Notes: generated by a model not told the origin, from the sequence alone. A stretch of 26,669 bases of DNA from Bacillota bacterium (GCA_021820645.1 JAKADJ010000004.1:1-26669); one strand, 5' to 3'; shown: positions 8,061 to 15,802, counted from the stretch's first letter. A program made the numbers and translations.

Positions 8061-8203
8061 ACCTTCTCTCATCCAGACTGTACTGTCGGCGCCGGATTCT
8101 CACCGGACTCCTGCCCATTATGGGCTCGCGGGCTCCTCTTACGAGATCACCGCCGGTCGGGAATTGGGATCTGGGGATCCCTCACCGCGCCCCGAAGGTT
8201 AAA
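8061..8203 (-). ncRNA. FMN riboswitch (RFN element)
   Basis: Read on the - strand the segment contains the conserved RFN blocks in the right order: CTTCGGGGCGCGGTGAG at the 5' end, TTCCCGACCGGCGGTGATC, GAGCCCGCGAGCCC, AGTCCGGTGAGAATCCGG, then CCGACAGTACAGTCTGGATG and GAGAGAAGG at the 3' end. ACCTTC and GAAGGT close the P1 stem. RFN elements bind flavin mononucleotide and switch off riboflavin genes when FMN is plentiful. It lies between a strong promoter and the rib operon, directly upstream of a terminator. Recognition of the conserved core is secure; the edges are good to a few bases. Confidence 0.96.
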
Positions 8204-8221
8204 CAGATGTTGTTCACTAGT

Positions 8222-8250
8222 ATTGTACGGAAACCCTAAGATTCCGTCAA
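8222..8250 (-). promoter_or_regulatory. Sigma-A promoter of the rib operon
   Basis: On the - strand TTGACG (8245-8250) and TACAAT (8222-8227) are separated by exactly 17 bases, close to the vegetative consensus. Transcription would start near 8215, about a dozen bases before the riboswitch, as expected for a riboswitch-controlled leader. Confidence 0.85.
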
Positions 8251-8358
8251 ATAGGCTACAACGGAGCGCAAGGCCGGGAATCTCGCACCGAGGTTAGGTG
8301 CCGTGGTCTCTGCTGGAATGCCCTCCCGATCGCAAGGTCACCAAGTCGACGGATTATC

Positions 8359-8419
8359 TACCCCATAGCGAAGGCCACTTCCCGCACCGTGGTGAGGAGG
8401 TGGCCTTCACTATGGGGTA
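8359..8419 (-). repeat. Long near-perfect inverted repeat between pspA and the rib promoter
   Basis: Two 20-base arms (8359-8378 and 8400-8419) are reverse complements except at one position. The loop contains a nested small stem, CACC/GGTG at 8385-8394, flanked by TCC/GGA. In RNA made from the - strand the odd position is a G-U pair, so the stem is complete; in + strand RNA it is a C-A mismatch. It begins six bases after the pspA stop codon, so it is probably the 3' end structure of the pspA transcript, although no T run follows on the - strand. On the + strand TAGTTTT follows. No other copy was noticed in this window. Confidence 0.8.
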
Positions 8420-8424
8420 TAGTT

Positions 8425-9162
8425 TTACGAGGGCGCGGGGCCGTCAATACCTTTTTGGGCTTGCATCTCGGCTTTCAGTTTTTGGAGTTCATCTTGCACG
8501 GCGCTACTGGACTTGGCAGCATCGAGCTGCTGGCGAATACTGTCGGTCGGAGCCGATCCGGGTAAGGCAGAAAAGTCTGGATTGGCTTCAAGTTCATCAA
8601 TGGCGGAAGCTTTGGCTTGCATAGTAGAGATTTTATCTTGAGCTCGTTGGAGGGCCCCACTAATATCGCCTGCATGTTGGGTGATGCCGGTTAAGGTCGA
8701 TCCTACTTGGACTTCAGCCTTGGCCGCCGAATATTGGGCCTTCATCACTTCCTTTTGAGTTCGAAAACTTTCGATTTGCGCCTCTAATTTATGTTGAGTT
8801 TGGGTGAGCTTATCTTCCTCAGCTTGGGTTTCCTGGACATGTTGTTGCATGTCCGTAACTTGTCGTTCGAGAGTCGTTTTCATCGACAGGGCTTCTGAGG
8901 CCAAATCGTCACGACCAGATTGCACGGCATCGCGAGCGTCTTGATCATACTCTTGAACCTTTTTTTGCAGAGCAGTGGCCTGCATCTCGAGCTGCTTTTT
9001 GGCGGTTGCGACTTCAAGAATATGCCGGCGCGTTTCTTGTAGGGCGTCTTGCATTTGTTGAAACGAGTATTCTACGGTTTCGGTGGGGTCTTCCATGGCG
9101 TCGAGTGCTCTATTCGCTTTGGCACCGAGGATACCCTTTACACGATCTACTAATCCTGGCAT
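8425..9162 (-). CDS. pspA: PspA/IM30 family membrane-stress protein
   Basis: PspA/IM30 (ESCRT-III-like) proteins coat damaged cytoplasmic membranes and help keep the proton gradient. The 245-residue sequence begins MPGLVDRVKGILGAKANRALDAMEDPTETV, the typical amphipathic helix and helix 1 start. About 150 residues of predicted coiled coil follow, rich in Gln, Glu, Lys and Ala (TAKKQLEMQATALQKKVQ, DMQQHVQETQAEEDKLTQ). A Pro/Gly-containing tail ends in KGIDGPAPS. AAGGAGG lies about eight bases before the ATG. A TATACT at 9199-9204 (- strand) might be its -10 element, but no good -35 is visible. It appears to be a single-gene unit with no pspBC or pspF partner nearby. Confidence 0.92.
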   Translation of the reverse strand: MPGLVDRVKGILGAKANRALDAMEDPTETVEYSFQQMQDALQETRRHILEVATAKKQLEMQATALQKKVQEYDQDARDAVQSGRDDLASEALSMKTTLERQVTDMQQHVQETQAEEDKLTQTQHKLEAQIESFRTQKEVMKAQYSAAKAEVQVGSTLTGITQHAGDISGALQRAQDKISTMQAKASAIDELEANPDFSALPGSAPTDSIRQQLDAAKSSSAVQDELQKLKAEMQAQKGIDGPAPS

Positions 9163-9226
9163 TATCCTAACCTCCTTCTTGACTACGGGTCTATGGGTAG
9201 TATAACGGATCTCGAGATTCGACGGT

Positions 9227-10447
9227 TTAGTGGAGGAGCATCACAGGGACAAGAGAGCCCTTTTTCCACGGTCCTTGGTTTTCGGGGATGACCATCAATC
9301 CCCCGGCGGCTAGCCACGAAGTTTGGATTGCCGAACCTTGATCAGGGTTGGCGGTAACCCCAACCACCCCGTCTTGAGTCCGAATTTGACATCGTACATA
9401 GTGGCGTCGGTCACTGATTTCTTCGAAGTCGTCGAGGAGCGGTAACGGGACCACCATGCGGGCCCATTGGGTATCGCCTTGCCATTGGCGAATAAATGGT
9501 CGAACAAATAATTCAAATGTGACGAGCGCAGACACTGGATTACCCGGCAAACCGAAGATGGCGGTATGTCGATAATGTCCAAACGTTACCGGTTTTCCGG
9601 GTTTCATATTTACCCGCCAGAAGGCTTGGGTACCGTTCGCATCTAAGGCTTGTTTGACAAAATCGAAGTCGCCGACCGAGACCCCGCCGGAACTTAATAT
9701 CAGATCATATTGAGAGGCCTGGTCTAATCTCGCAATAATGGTTGCAAGATGGTCTGGAGCGTGTGGAATGATGATGGGATGTCCTCCGGCTTTGCATACT
9801 GCCGCATGAAGCGCGTAGGCATTTGAGTTGCGAATCTGACCGGGCATCGGGGTTTGGTCGGGATCGATAAGTTCATCGCCGGTCGATATAATGGCGACCA
9901 GGGGTTTTTGGTATACCGTAACGCGACTCTTGCCGAGTGTGGCCAATATGCCAATAATTGCCGGAGTGATTCGGGTTCCCGGTGCCAGAACGGCGGAGCC
10001 GTTTGAGATATCACTCCCCTGCCGTCGGATGTTAAGGCCCTTGGGAACTGGACGCGATACCCAGATCACGTCTTTTTCTTCCGGATCCAACTGGGTCCAT
10101 TCGCTTTGAACGACCGCGTCCGCATCCTCGGGGACCGGGGCACCAGTCATAATCCGATAGCATTGCACAGGGCTAATACCCCGAGCGGAAATCGGGTGCC
10201 CTGCGGCACTGGTACCGACAACCTTGAGTCGAATCGGGTACTCTGCCGTCCGCGATGCGAAGACATCGCTCCGTACCGCATATCCGTCCATGGCGCTATT
10301 ATCGAAGGGAGGGATGTCCAGGTCCGAACAGATGGATTCAGCTAATACACGATCCAACACGTCAGCGAGGGATAAGGTTTCGGTGGACGGAAGGTGGGCC
10401 GCTAAACTTTCTATGATGCGAGTCTGGGCTTCTTCTACTGTAATCAT
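9227..10447 (-). CDS. moeA: Molybdopterin molybdenumtransferase
   Basis: MoeA inserts molybdate into adenylylated molybdopterin in the last step of molybdenum cofactor synthesis. The 406-residue form beginning MITVEEAQTRIIESL has the standard signatures: DIPPFDNSAMDGYAVR near the N-terminus, YRIMTGAPVPEDADAVVQSE, VAIISTGDEL, SSGGVSVGDFDFV, and FGLPGNPVSALVTFELFVRP. The frame is open 28 codons further upstream, but the ATG at 10447 gives the normal family start and has GAGG seven bases before it. The extension would also translate over the candidate promoter at 10481-10489. Other cofactor genes are not in the window, so molybdoenzymes are expected elsewhere in the genome. Confidence 0.95.
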   Translation of the reverse strand: MITVEEAQTRIIESLAAHLPSTETLSLADVLDRVLAESICSDLDIPPFDNSAMDGYAVRSDVFASRTAEYPIRLKVVGTSAAGHPISARGISPVQCYRIMTGAPVPEDADAVVQSEWTQLDPEEKDVIWVSRPVPKGLNIRRQGSDISNGSAVLAPGTRITPAIIGILATLGKSRVTVYQKPLVAIISTGDELIDPDQTPMPGQIRNSNAYALHAAVCKAGGHPIIIPHAPDHLATIIARLDQASQYDLILSSGGVSVGDFDFVKQALDANGTQAFWRVNMKPGKPVTFGHYRHTAIFGLPGNPVSALVTFELFVRPFIRQWQGDTQWARMVVPLPLLDDFEEISDRRHYVRCQIRTQDGVVGVTANPDQGSAIQTSWLAAGGLMVIPENQGPWKKGSLVPVMLLH

Positions 10448-10480
10448 GGGGTTGCCTCGTGATCCTAAGATTTTATAGGA

Positions 10481-10489
10481 ATTATAACA
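10481..10489 (-). promoter_or_regulatory. Extended -10 promoter candidate for moeA
   Basis: On the - strand the sequence TGTTATAAT is a perfect TATAAT preceded by the TGn extension, 33 bases upstream of the chosen moeA ATG. No good -35 hexamer is present at 16-18 bases, which extended -10 promoters tolerate. Confidence 0.55.
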
Positions 10490-10508
10490 GACTCGATGGA
10501 AACGCAGT

Positions 10509-10555
10509 AACCGATGGCGCGCCGACCTCAAAATCGGGTGGGCACGCCATCGGTT
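10509..10555 (-). terminator. Hairpin downstream of the peroxiredoxin gene (terminator-like)
   Basis: Perfect 11-base arms AACCGATGGCG (10509-10519) and CGCCATCGGTT (10545-10555) enclose 25 bases, with further possible pairing CCGA/TCGG inside. It lies 24 bases after the peroxiredoxin stop on the - strand and just upstream of the moeA promoter. There is no clear T run after the stem, so intrinsic termination is not proven. Confidence 0.45.
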
Positions 10556-10579
10556 GTGATCACAGGGAGAAGCCTTCTG

Positions 10580-11230
10580 TTAATCGGTGGTCTTAAGCCA
10601 CCAAGCTTTAAGATTGGGCTTTCCGGTGTCTTCTTTGACCCGTTGCTCGACGGCAGCTTGTGTGGTTGGCGCCGGGTAAACAGCGGGTCGTCCCGGCTGC
10701 CAATTGGCGGGGGTGGCAAGTTTCTCATGGGCATTGAACTGTAGAGCGTCAATGACTCGTAAAAGTTCGGGAACACTTCGACCTAAGGATAAGGGGTAAT
10801 AGATCATCGCGCGAATGACGCCCTTGTCATCGATAAAGAAGACACTGCGCACCGTGGCGGTCGAGCTATCACTAGGGTGTATCATTCCGTAGAGTTGAGC
10901 CACCTGCATCTTGAGGTCGGCAATCACGGGGAACGGGATGTGGACACCCAGTTCTTGTTGGATTGCGTGGACCCATGCCAAGTGCGAGGGGACGGAGTCG
11001 ACGGATAGCCCTAGAAGTTGAACGTTGCGTTTTTCAAATTCTTGGTGGGCCTCGGCGAACGCTACAAACTCTGTGGTGCAGACAGGGGTGAAATCGGCCG
11101 GATGCGAGAATAACATCACCCATTTTCCCTGTAATTGAGAGAGCGTGATGGGACCATGGGTCGTATCGGCGGTAAAGTCAGGCGCGGATTCATTTATTCG
11201 CGGCAAAGCACGCACGATCTCGTCGGACAT
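10580..11230 (-). CDS. 1-Cys peroxiredoxin (Prx6-type)
   Basis: Peroxiredoxins reduce hydrogen peroxide and organic peroxides through a peroxidatic cysteine. The 216-residue protein has HPADFTPVCTTEF at 43-55, with peroxidatic Cys51, and the long C-terminal extension of the Prx6/AhpC2-like subgroup, including GRPAVYPAPTTQ. Cys51 is the only cysteine, so it is a 1-Cys enzyme that needs an external reductant. The start ATG at 11230 is fixed by AGGAGGA six bases upstream. The longer open frame (to 11464) crosses the regulatory region and the neighbouring coaX promoter and is rejected. Divergent from coaX; probably monocistronic, with a hairpin after its stop. Confidence 0.93.
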   Translation of the reverse strand: MSDEIVRALPRINESAPDFTADTTHGPITLSQLQGKWVMLFSHPADFTPVCTTEFVAFAEAHQEFEKRNVQLLGLSVDSVPSHLAWVHAIQQELGVHIPFPVIADLKMQVAQLYGMIHPSDSSTATVRSVFFIDDKGVIRAMIYYPLSLGRSVPELLRVIDALQFNAHEKLATPANWQPGRPAVYPAPTTQAAVEQRVKEDTGKPNLKAWWLKTTD

Positions 11231-11260
11231 GATAAATCCTCCTACCTCGCTATATTTTTG

Positions 11261-11281
11261 GTGTCGCGGATGTTCCGACAC
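11261..11281. promoter_or_regulatory. Inverted repeat, possible operator of the peroxiredoxin gene
   Basis: GTGTCG and CGACAC are perfect 6-base arms around a 9-base centre, lying between the candidate -10 element and the ribosome binding site of the peroxiredoxin gene. Position just downstream of the transcription start would suit a repressor site or a small leader hairpin. It does not match the PerR or Fur box that I know, so the regulator is unidentified. Confidence 0.4.
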
Positions 11282-11290
11282 AATAACGCC

Positions 11291-11299
11291 AGTATACCA
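11291..11299 (-). promoter_or_regulatory. Extended -10 promoter candidate for the peroxiredoxin gene
   Basis: On the - strand TGGTATACT combines a TGn extension with TATACT (five of six consensus bases), about 60 bases before the peroxiredoxin ATG. No clear -35 element is present. Confidence 0.45.
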
Positions 11300-11381
11300 A
11301 TAAATCCCACCAGATAACGAGGCTATGCGGCAACTGCATAGGTCACGAATGGGAGCCCGGTTCGCAATACTGACCGAATCC

Positions 11382-11409
11382 TTTACCCTGTCGAGGATTG
11401 TGCTAGCAT
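11382..11409 (+). promoter_or_regulatory. Promoter candidate for coaX
   Basis: TTTACC (11382-11387) and TAGCAT (11404-11409) are 16 bases apart, and the -10 hexamer carries the TGn extension (TGCTAGCAT). The start would lie near 11416, about 30 bases before the coaX GTG. Divergent from the peroxiredoxin promoter. Confidence 0.45.
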
Positions 11410-11444
11410 AAGGAAGGATTTGCACGTTTGAGGAGGATTCCACC

Positions 11445-12206
11445 GTGAAACAACTGTTGGCCATTGACGTCGGGAATACCCATATAAAAATTGGTTTGTA
11501 TCAAGACGGAGATTGGCGCCATGAATGGCGGATGTCTACAGACGTCAAGCGTACCGCCGATGAATACCGCCAATTCTTAAGGGGCTTCATGGAAGAAGCG
11601 GGTGTCGATCTGGTGGACCGGACCGTGATTGCATCCGTGGTGCCCTTATTAACGCCGGCATTTACACGGGTGGCCGAAACCTTATCACGGTCGGTGCCGC
11701 TCGAAGTGGTGCCACCGGGCTACGGGCTGGATGTGGCCTATCAACCCCCAGAAAGCCTTGGAGCAGACCGCTTTGTCAATGCCCTGGCTGCGTGGCATAA
11801 GGTGCATGATAACGTGGTCGTGGTCGATGTCGGCACGACCGCCACGATTGATGCGGTGTGTCGGCCAGGGGTCTTCTTAGGCGGAAGTATTGCGCCCGGG
11901 CCCCACTTCTTAGCGAATGCGCTCGCGGAAGGCACCGCCCGATTGCCGTTAATTCCCCCTAACATTCCCGATCTTTTGATTGGTCAGTCGACCCAACAAG
12001 CCATTATGATTGGCGTAGGACACGGGTTTATTGGCATGGTCAATGAACTGGTATTACGCACGTGGCAGATGTTGGGTCACCAAGCACCCGTTATCTTGAC
12101 CGGCGGTTGGGCGCGGCGGATCCAATCTCAATTGAAGTTTGCAACCCAATTGGAACCCATGTTGACCCTCGAAGGACTTCGCCATGCAGCCGATTATTCC
12201 ATGTAA
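11445..12206 (+). CDS. coaX: Type III pantothenate kinase
   Basis: CoaX phosphorylates pantothenate in the first committed step of coenzyme A synthesis; type III enzymes are not feedback-inhibited by CoA. The 253-residue protein is an ASKHA-fold kinase: LLAIDVGNTHIKIG at 4-17 (phosphate loop with Asp8), SLGADRFVNALAA at 104-116, VVVVDVGTTATIDAV at 124-138, and GGSIAPG at 146-152. The GTG start is preceded by GAGGAGGA at eight bases. The next gene, an unrecognised protein, follows after 71 bases on the same strand. In many Firmicutes coaX is linked to dusB, greA and lysS; here other genes lie between them. Secure call. Confidence 0.95.
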   Translation: MKQLLAIDVGNTHIKIGLYQDGDWRHEWRMSTDVKRTADEYRQFLRGFMEEAGVDLVDRTVIASVVPLLTPAFTRVAETLSRSVPLEVVPPGYGLDVAYQPPESLGADRFVNALAAWHKVHDNVVVVDVGTTATIDAVCRPGVFLGGSIAPGPHFLANALAEGTARLPLIPPNIPDLLIGQSTQQAIMIGVGHGFIGMVNELVLRTWQMLGHQAPVILTGGWARRIQSQLKFATQLEPMLTLEGLRHAADYSM

Positions 12207-12277
12207 GGGGAGGCGGATCACCGAACTCTGAGACGGTTGCCCTGAGGATGCATAGGATACAGGGGGGGTGACGCCGG

Positions 12278-13552
12278 ATGCAACTGCATCAACTAGCCGA
12301 GCATTTTTGGCATCTCATCGAGGATCGATACCCGGGGTCTGCCATATGGTGGCATCGCGAAGGATCTGGTGGACAATGGCCGGAGTGGAGTGAGGCCGCT
12401 TTTCAACGGGAGATGCGGAGTTGGCTGTCGCTGGCGGCCGAGGCGGGATTGCTGGCGGAATTGGTCGAGGCAGATAGCTGGGGACGTTATGCGCGGCTGG
12501 CGGCGGGGAGATTGCGCGGTGAGGTGTGGAGGCGATCCGATGCTCCGTTAAGTCATGCCCGCCATAACCTGGAAGTTCTATGGATGATTGGGGATTATGT
12601 AGCCTTTTTCAAAGCATTGAAAAGCCTACCGGATTGGCTGAAGTCAATTGCAGGGATGGTGGCAGGAGATTTTTGGACGACCATCGAATTATCTAGAGAG
12701 GCGCACGGCCTGCTGCGCGGAGCATGTGTGATGCCGGTCCCACCGGGGATGGACGCCCTACGGTGGGCTGTGGCCGAAGACCAGGCCAAATTGGCCATTC
12801 ATGCTTATGTCGAGACCGCCAAGAATCATTCTTATGGGACAGTAACGGTCGTGCCGTGGATTGCAAGCGCCCATGTGGACGTGATGAGTTGGCGGCAACG
12901 ACGCAACCAGTTTGATGTCCCGCCGGGGGAGCACTTCCGGATGGCTTCCGGAGGACGGGAGCTTGCCAATGGATTGCGTTTTCACTCGCGCTGCCAAACC
13001 CAATCCAGTGGGTGGCTTCGATCCAGGAGTTATGCCCGGTGGAACCCTTTGGGATTAGGGACCGTCTATTACGGTCCGACGGCTAGCACCGCATTGGTAA
13101 TGAATTGGGTTTTGACAGAGTGGAAACAAAAGGCATCGGATCTTGAGCCGTTATCCTGGGCGATCGCCGAGCCGATGTGGATGGAAGCGGGACTACGTCG
13201 GGCCGCTGAACTGCTGATGGCGGATTCGGATCGGCGGTTCAGGGAAATCGAAGTCTTCGTGAACCACTGGGCAAGGACCCAAGAGGCGTTGGCAGTGGCC
13301 GATGCTTGGTTATGGCTCGAATCGGGGGAGCCTGAGAGGGTCGCGCGGTGGCTTGAGCGTTTCGTATCGTATCGGGATGCTTGGAGTCTGGTTCCGTATC
13401 TTAAATGCAATCCGGGCCGGGCCCTGGTCAGTCTTGAAAATTATGAACGGTGGAAATCCACTACGGATGACAGCTGGGTGGGGTGGACCTGGGGGCCCAT
13501 CGCTCCGGATGCGATACGAGCCGGTCGAGATGCGCCTCGCATTCCAGGATGA
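12278..13552 (+). CDS. Tryptophan-rich protein of unknown function
   Basis: I do not recognise this 424-residue protein. It has about 29 tryptophans (near 7 percent), many spread through predicted helices: FWHLIEDRYPG, WWHREGSGGQWPEWSE, LEVLWMIGDYVAFFKALKSLPDWLKS, ALAVADAWLWLESGEPERVARWLERF. There is no signal peptide, obvious membrane segment or metal-binding motif. The helical layout and the FRMASGGRELANGLRF stretch faintly recall large helical DUF885-type proteins, but the HEGxPGH catalytic signature of that family is absent, so I do not assign it. GGGGGGTG lies seven bases before the ATG. It is 58 bases ahead of moxR and may be cotranscribed with coaX and the MoxR-DUF58 genes. Coding evidence is good (long frame, ribosome site, same strand as neighbours). 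Confidence 0.8.
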   Translation: MQLHQLAEHFWHLIEDRYPGSAIWWHREGSGGQWPEWSEAAFQREMRSWLSLAAEAGLLAELVEADSWGRYARLAAGRLRGEVWRRSDAPLSHARHNLEVLWMIGDYVAFFKALKSLPDWLKSIAGMVAGDFWTTIELSREAHGLLRGACVMPVPPGMDALRWAVAEDQAKLAIHAYVETAKNHSYGTVTVVPWIASAHVDVMSWRQRRNQFDVPPGEHFRMASGGRELANGLRFHSRCQTQSSGWLRSRSYARWNPLGLGTVYYGPTASTALVMNWVLTEWKQKASDLEPLSWAIAEPMWMEAGLRRAAELLMADSDRRFREIEVFVNHWARTQEALAVADAWLWLESGEPERVARWLERFVSYRDAWSLVPYLKCNPGRALVSLENYERWKSTTDDSWVGWTWGPIAPDAIRAGRDAPRIPG

Positions 13553-13610
13553 CCCCTGTCATGCCCCGTTAAGCCTCATAGGATGAAAATATGGATCAGG
13601 GAGCTAAATC

Positions 13611-14582
13611 ATGCATGAAGAAGATGCCTTAAGGCAGGACCGTGATCGCGCAGCAATTTCCGCGATACTGGACCAGGTTGAAGAGTGGGTCACCGGCAAG
13701 CGTGACCAAGCACAATGGACACTGGTGGCACTGTTGGCAGGGGGCCACGTGCTATTGAATGACGTCCCCGGGGTGGCCAAGACGCGGTTAGCCAAAGTCA
13801 TGTCTCGGCTCTTAGGGATGTCGTTTGCCCGCATTCAAGGAACGCCTGACTTATTACCGAGTGAGGTCACCGGGGGTCCAATTTACGATCCCCAGTCGGG
13901 AACCTTGCGATTTCGTCCCGGGCCGATTTTTCACCATATTGTTTTGTTCGATGAAATTAACCGATCGACACCGCGGACTCAGGCTGCCTTACTGGAAAGT
14001 ATGGAGGAACGGCAGGTGTCGGCGGATGGGCAGACCCATCCGATCCCCGAACCCTTTTTAGTGATGGCCACGGAAAATCCTATAGAAATGGAAGGGACCT
14101 TCCCACTACCGGAAGCGCAACTGGATCGCTTTCTATTGTCTTTTGGCTTAGGCTATCCCGATGAGGCGGAAGAACGCGCACTGGTACGTCGTTTTAGCCA
14201 ACGGGACAATCTCAACCAGATCGAGGCGTTGTGGGACGGGCAGACCATTCAACGGCTTATGAGCCGCGTAGATCAGGTGCGATTAGACGAGGCGGTGTTG
14301 GGTTATTTGGTCAGTATTGTCCGGGCGACTAGGAAGGACCCCTTAATCCGATTAGGGGCTTCACCTCGAGCCGCAGTGCAATATGCACGAGCGGTCCGCG
14401 CCTATGCCTTGATTCAAGGGCGCGAGTACGTGATTCCGGATGATGTCCAGGCCCTCGCTGAGCCTTTATTGGCCCATCGTATGGTGCTGGGTGCTGAGGC
14501 GTCGGTGGGAGGCGAACGATCCCAGCATGTCGTGCAAAGCATATTGGCACGGATTCCAGTGCCGGTTGAGGCCACGCGATGA
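13611..14582 (+). CDS. MoxR-family AAA+ ATPase
   Basis: MoxR ATPases are chaperone-like proteins that act with von Willebrand factor A-type partners. The 323-residue protein shows Walker A HVLLNDVPGVAKTRLAK at 46-62 (GVAKT, a known variant in this family), Walker B VLFDEINRSTPRTQAALLESMEERQVS at 111-137, the sensor stretch MATENPIEMEGTFPLPEAQLDRFLL at 152-176, and the C-terminal lid with LGASPRAAVQYARAVRAYAL. GGGAG precedes the ATG at seven bases. The last codons overlap the DUF58 gene (ATGA), and the MoxR-DUF58-DUF4129 order is a classic arrangement. The target of the complex is unknown. Confidence 0.93.
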   Translation: MHEEDALRQDRDRAAISAILDQVEEWVTGKRDQAQWTLVALLAGGHVLLNDVPGVAKTRLAKVMSRLLGMSFARIQGTPDLLPSEVTGGPIYDPQSGTLRFRPGPIFHHIVLFDEINRSTPRTQAALLESMEERQVSADGQTHPIPEPFLVMATENPIEMEGTFPLPEAQLDRFLLSFGLGYPDEAEERALVRRFSQRDNLNQIEALWDGQTIQRLMSRVDQVRLDEAVLGYLVSIVRATRKDPLIRLGASPRAAVQYARAVRAYALIQGREYVIPDDVQALAEPLLAHRMVLGAEASVGGERSQHVVQSILARIPVPVEATR

Positions 14583-15802
14583 CGTCTCAATTGTGGAAAA
14601 GCACGGGGTTGTCGGTGTTGGCGATCCTGATTTTTTTGGCTGGGATTATTGTTGGAGACTTCTTGTTGGTTCTGCTTGGGATATTTCTTATTGTGTTGTT
14701 AGCCGCCGTGGAGTGGATGACCAGTCGCACCTTGACCTTTATCGGGGTGGACCATTCCGTGGCACATCGTGTCATCGAAATTGGAGAAACCGTTATGGCG
14801 GAAATGGTCGTGGAAAACCGGATGCCGTGGCCGATAACGCATGTATCGTGGGAGAATAGCCTACCGCAAGCGGTGTCGGTCAAGGGGCCAGGACGAGTAG
14901 TCCTGAATGCACCGACCCATCGTCAAATCCTTTCGGGACACCTTCATGTCGGCGCCAATGAGCGAGTACGGGTCCAGTATCAGTTGACGGGTAATGCGAG
15001 AGGACGCTGGATGGTGGGTCCGGCGGCACTATGGTTTGGGGATATTTTTGGCTTCACGCGACTTTATCGCGACATGCCCGAACAGATGTATCTAACGGTT
15101 TGGCCTAAACGATATCCGATGGAAAAGAAATTCGTGACGCGAACCCTCCTCGAAGGGAGCTTAAAGGGGCATCCCTGGGATTATCCCGAGCCCTATAAGG
15201 TGAAGGGCATTCGACCCTACGTGGTGGGGGATCCGGTACGGCAGATTCATCCCTATGCCTCGGCTCGGACGGGCTCACTGATGGTTAAAGAACTCGAAAC
15301 GGTCCAAGATCGGCATATCGAAGTGGTGTTGCATCCCCTCACCAATCAAGAGCATTGGATGGGCATTGATGTCGTCCTGTTAGAAGGCGTGATTAGTCTG
15401 GCTGCCTCAGTGGTCGAAGCGGCCATGATCGAGGGCGTTGATGTGGGGTTGACCATGAGTGGTTCTTTGCCCGGATATCCCTACGGCTACTCGCATCGGC
15501 CGAGTCACAGTCCGGAGTCCTTGGCCGAATATCTAACAGCCCTAAGCTGGGTGCAACCGTCAGGGTCCATTCGCCAACTTATCGTGCAACGCATGAGCGA
15601 CTTGATGCGTCGACTGACACCGTCCTCGGTAGTCGTTTTGGTCATTGCCCGATGGGAAGACGCGATCGAGCCGATTTTAGCGCAACTCCGGCATCGCGGG
15701 ATTCGGGTGATGATTATGACCAATGGGGATCTCGGTGATGCGGCAAAGGTCGCCTATCCGGATTTATTGACTTGGCGAGAAGGGAAGGTACTCCATGCGT
15801 GA
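14579..15802 (+). CDS. DUF58 domain protein (vWA-like MoxR partner)
   Basis: The 407-residue protein begins with two closely spaced membrane helices (about 10-26 and 28-46). A beta-rich domain (50-180) follows, then the DUF58 signature VKGIRPYVVGDPVRQIHPYASARTG at 208-232, which normally reads GxRxYxxGDxxRxIxWxxSAR; here HPYAS replaces the usual W-containing text. The C-terminal part resembles a von Willebrand A fold but keeps no clear metal-binding DxSxS. It overlaps moxR by four bases and the next gene by eight, so all three are coupled. The membrane position and MoxR partner suggest a cell-envelope role; the exact function is unknown. Confidence 0.88.
   Translation: MTSQLWKSTGLSVLAILIFLAGIIVGDFLLVLLGIFLIVLLAAVEWMTSRTLTFIGVDHSVAHRVIEIGETVMAEMVVENRMPWPITHVSWENSLPQAVSVKGPGRVVLNAPTHRQILSGHLHVGANERVRVQYQLTGNARGRWMVGPAALWFGDIFGFTRLYRDMPEQMYLTVWPKRYPMEKKFVTRTLLEGSLKGHPWDYPEPYKVKGIRPYVVGDPVRQIHPYASARTGSLMVKELETVQDRHIEVVLHPLTNQEHWMGIDVVLLEGVISLAASVVEAAMIEGVDVGLTMSGSLPGYPYGYSHRPSHSPESLAEYLTALSWVQPSGSIRQLIVQRMSDLMRRLTPSSVVVLVIARWEDAIEPILAQLRHRGIRVMIMTNGDLGDAAKVAYPDLLTWREGKVLHA

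Noticed and set aside
7996..8118. N-terminal extension of the ribD reading frame.
   Set aside because: It would translate the terminator and part of the FMN riboswitch and gives residues unlike any RibD start; TTG at 7995 with a ribosome site gives the normal N-terminus.
10448..10531. N-terminal extension of moeA.
   Set aside because: It covers a perfect extended -10 promoter and has no ribosome site; MITVEEA at 10447 is the family start.
11231..11464. N-terminal extension of the peroxiredoxin frame.
   Set aside because: It runs across the divergent promoters and into coaX; AGGAGGA six bases before 11230 fixes the start.
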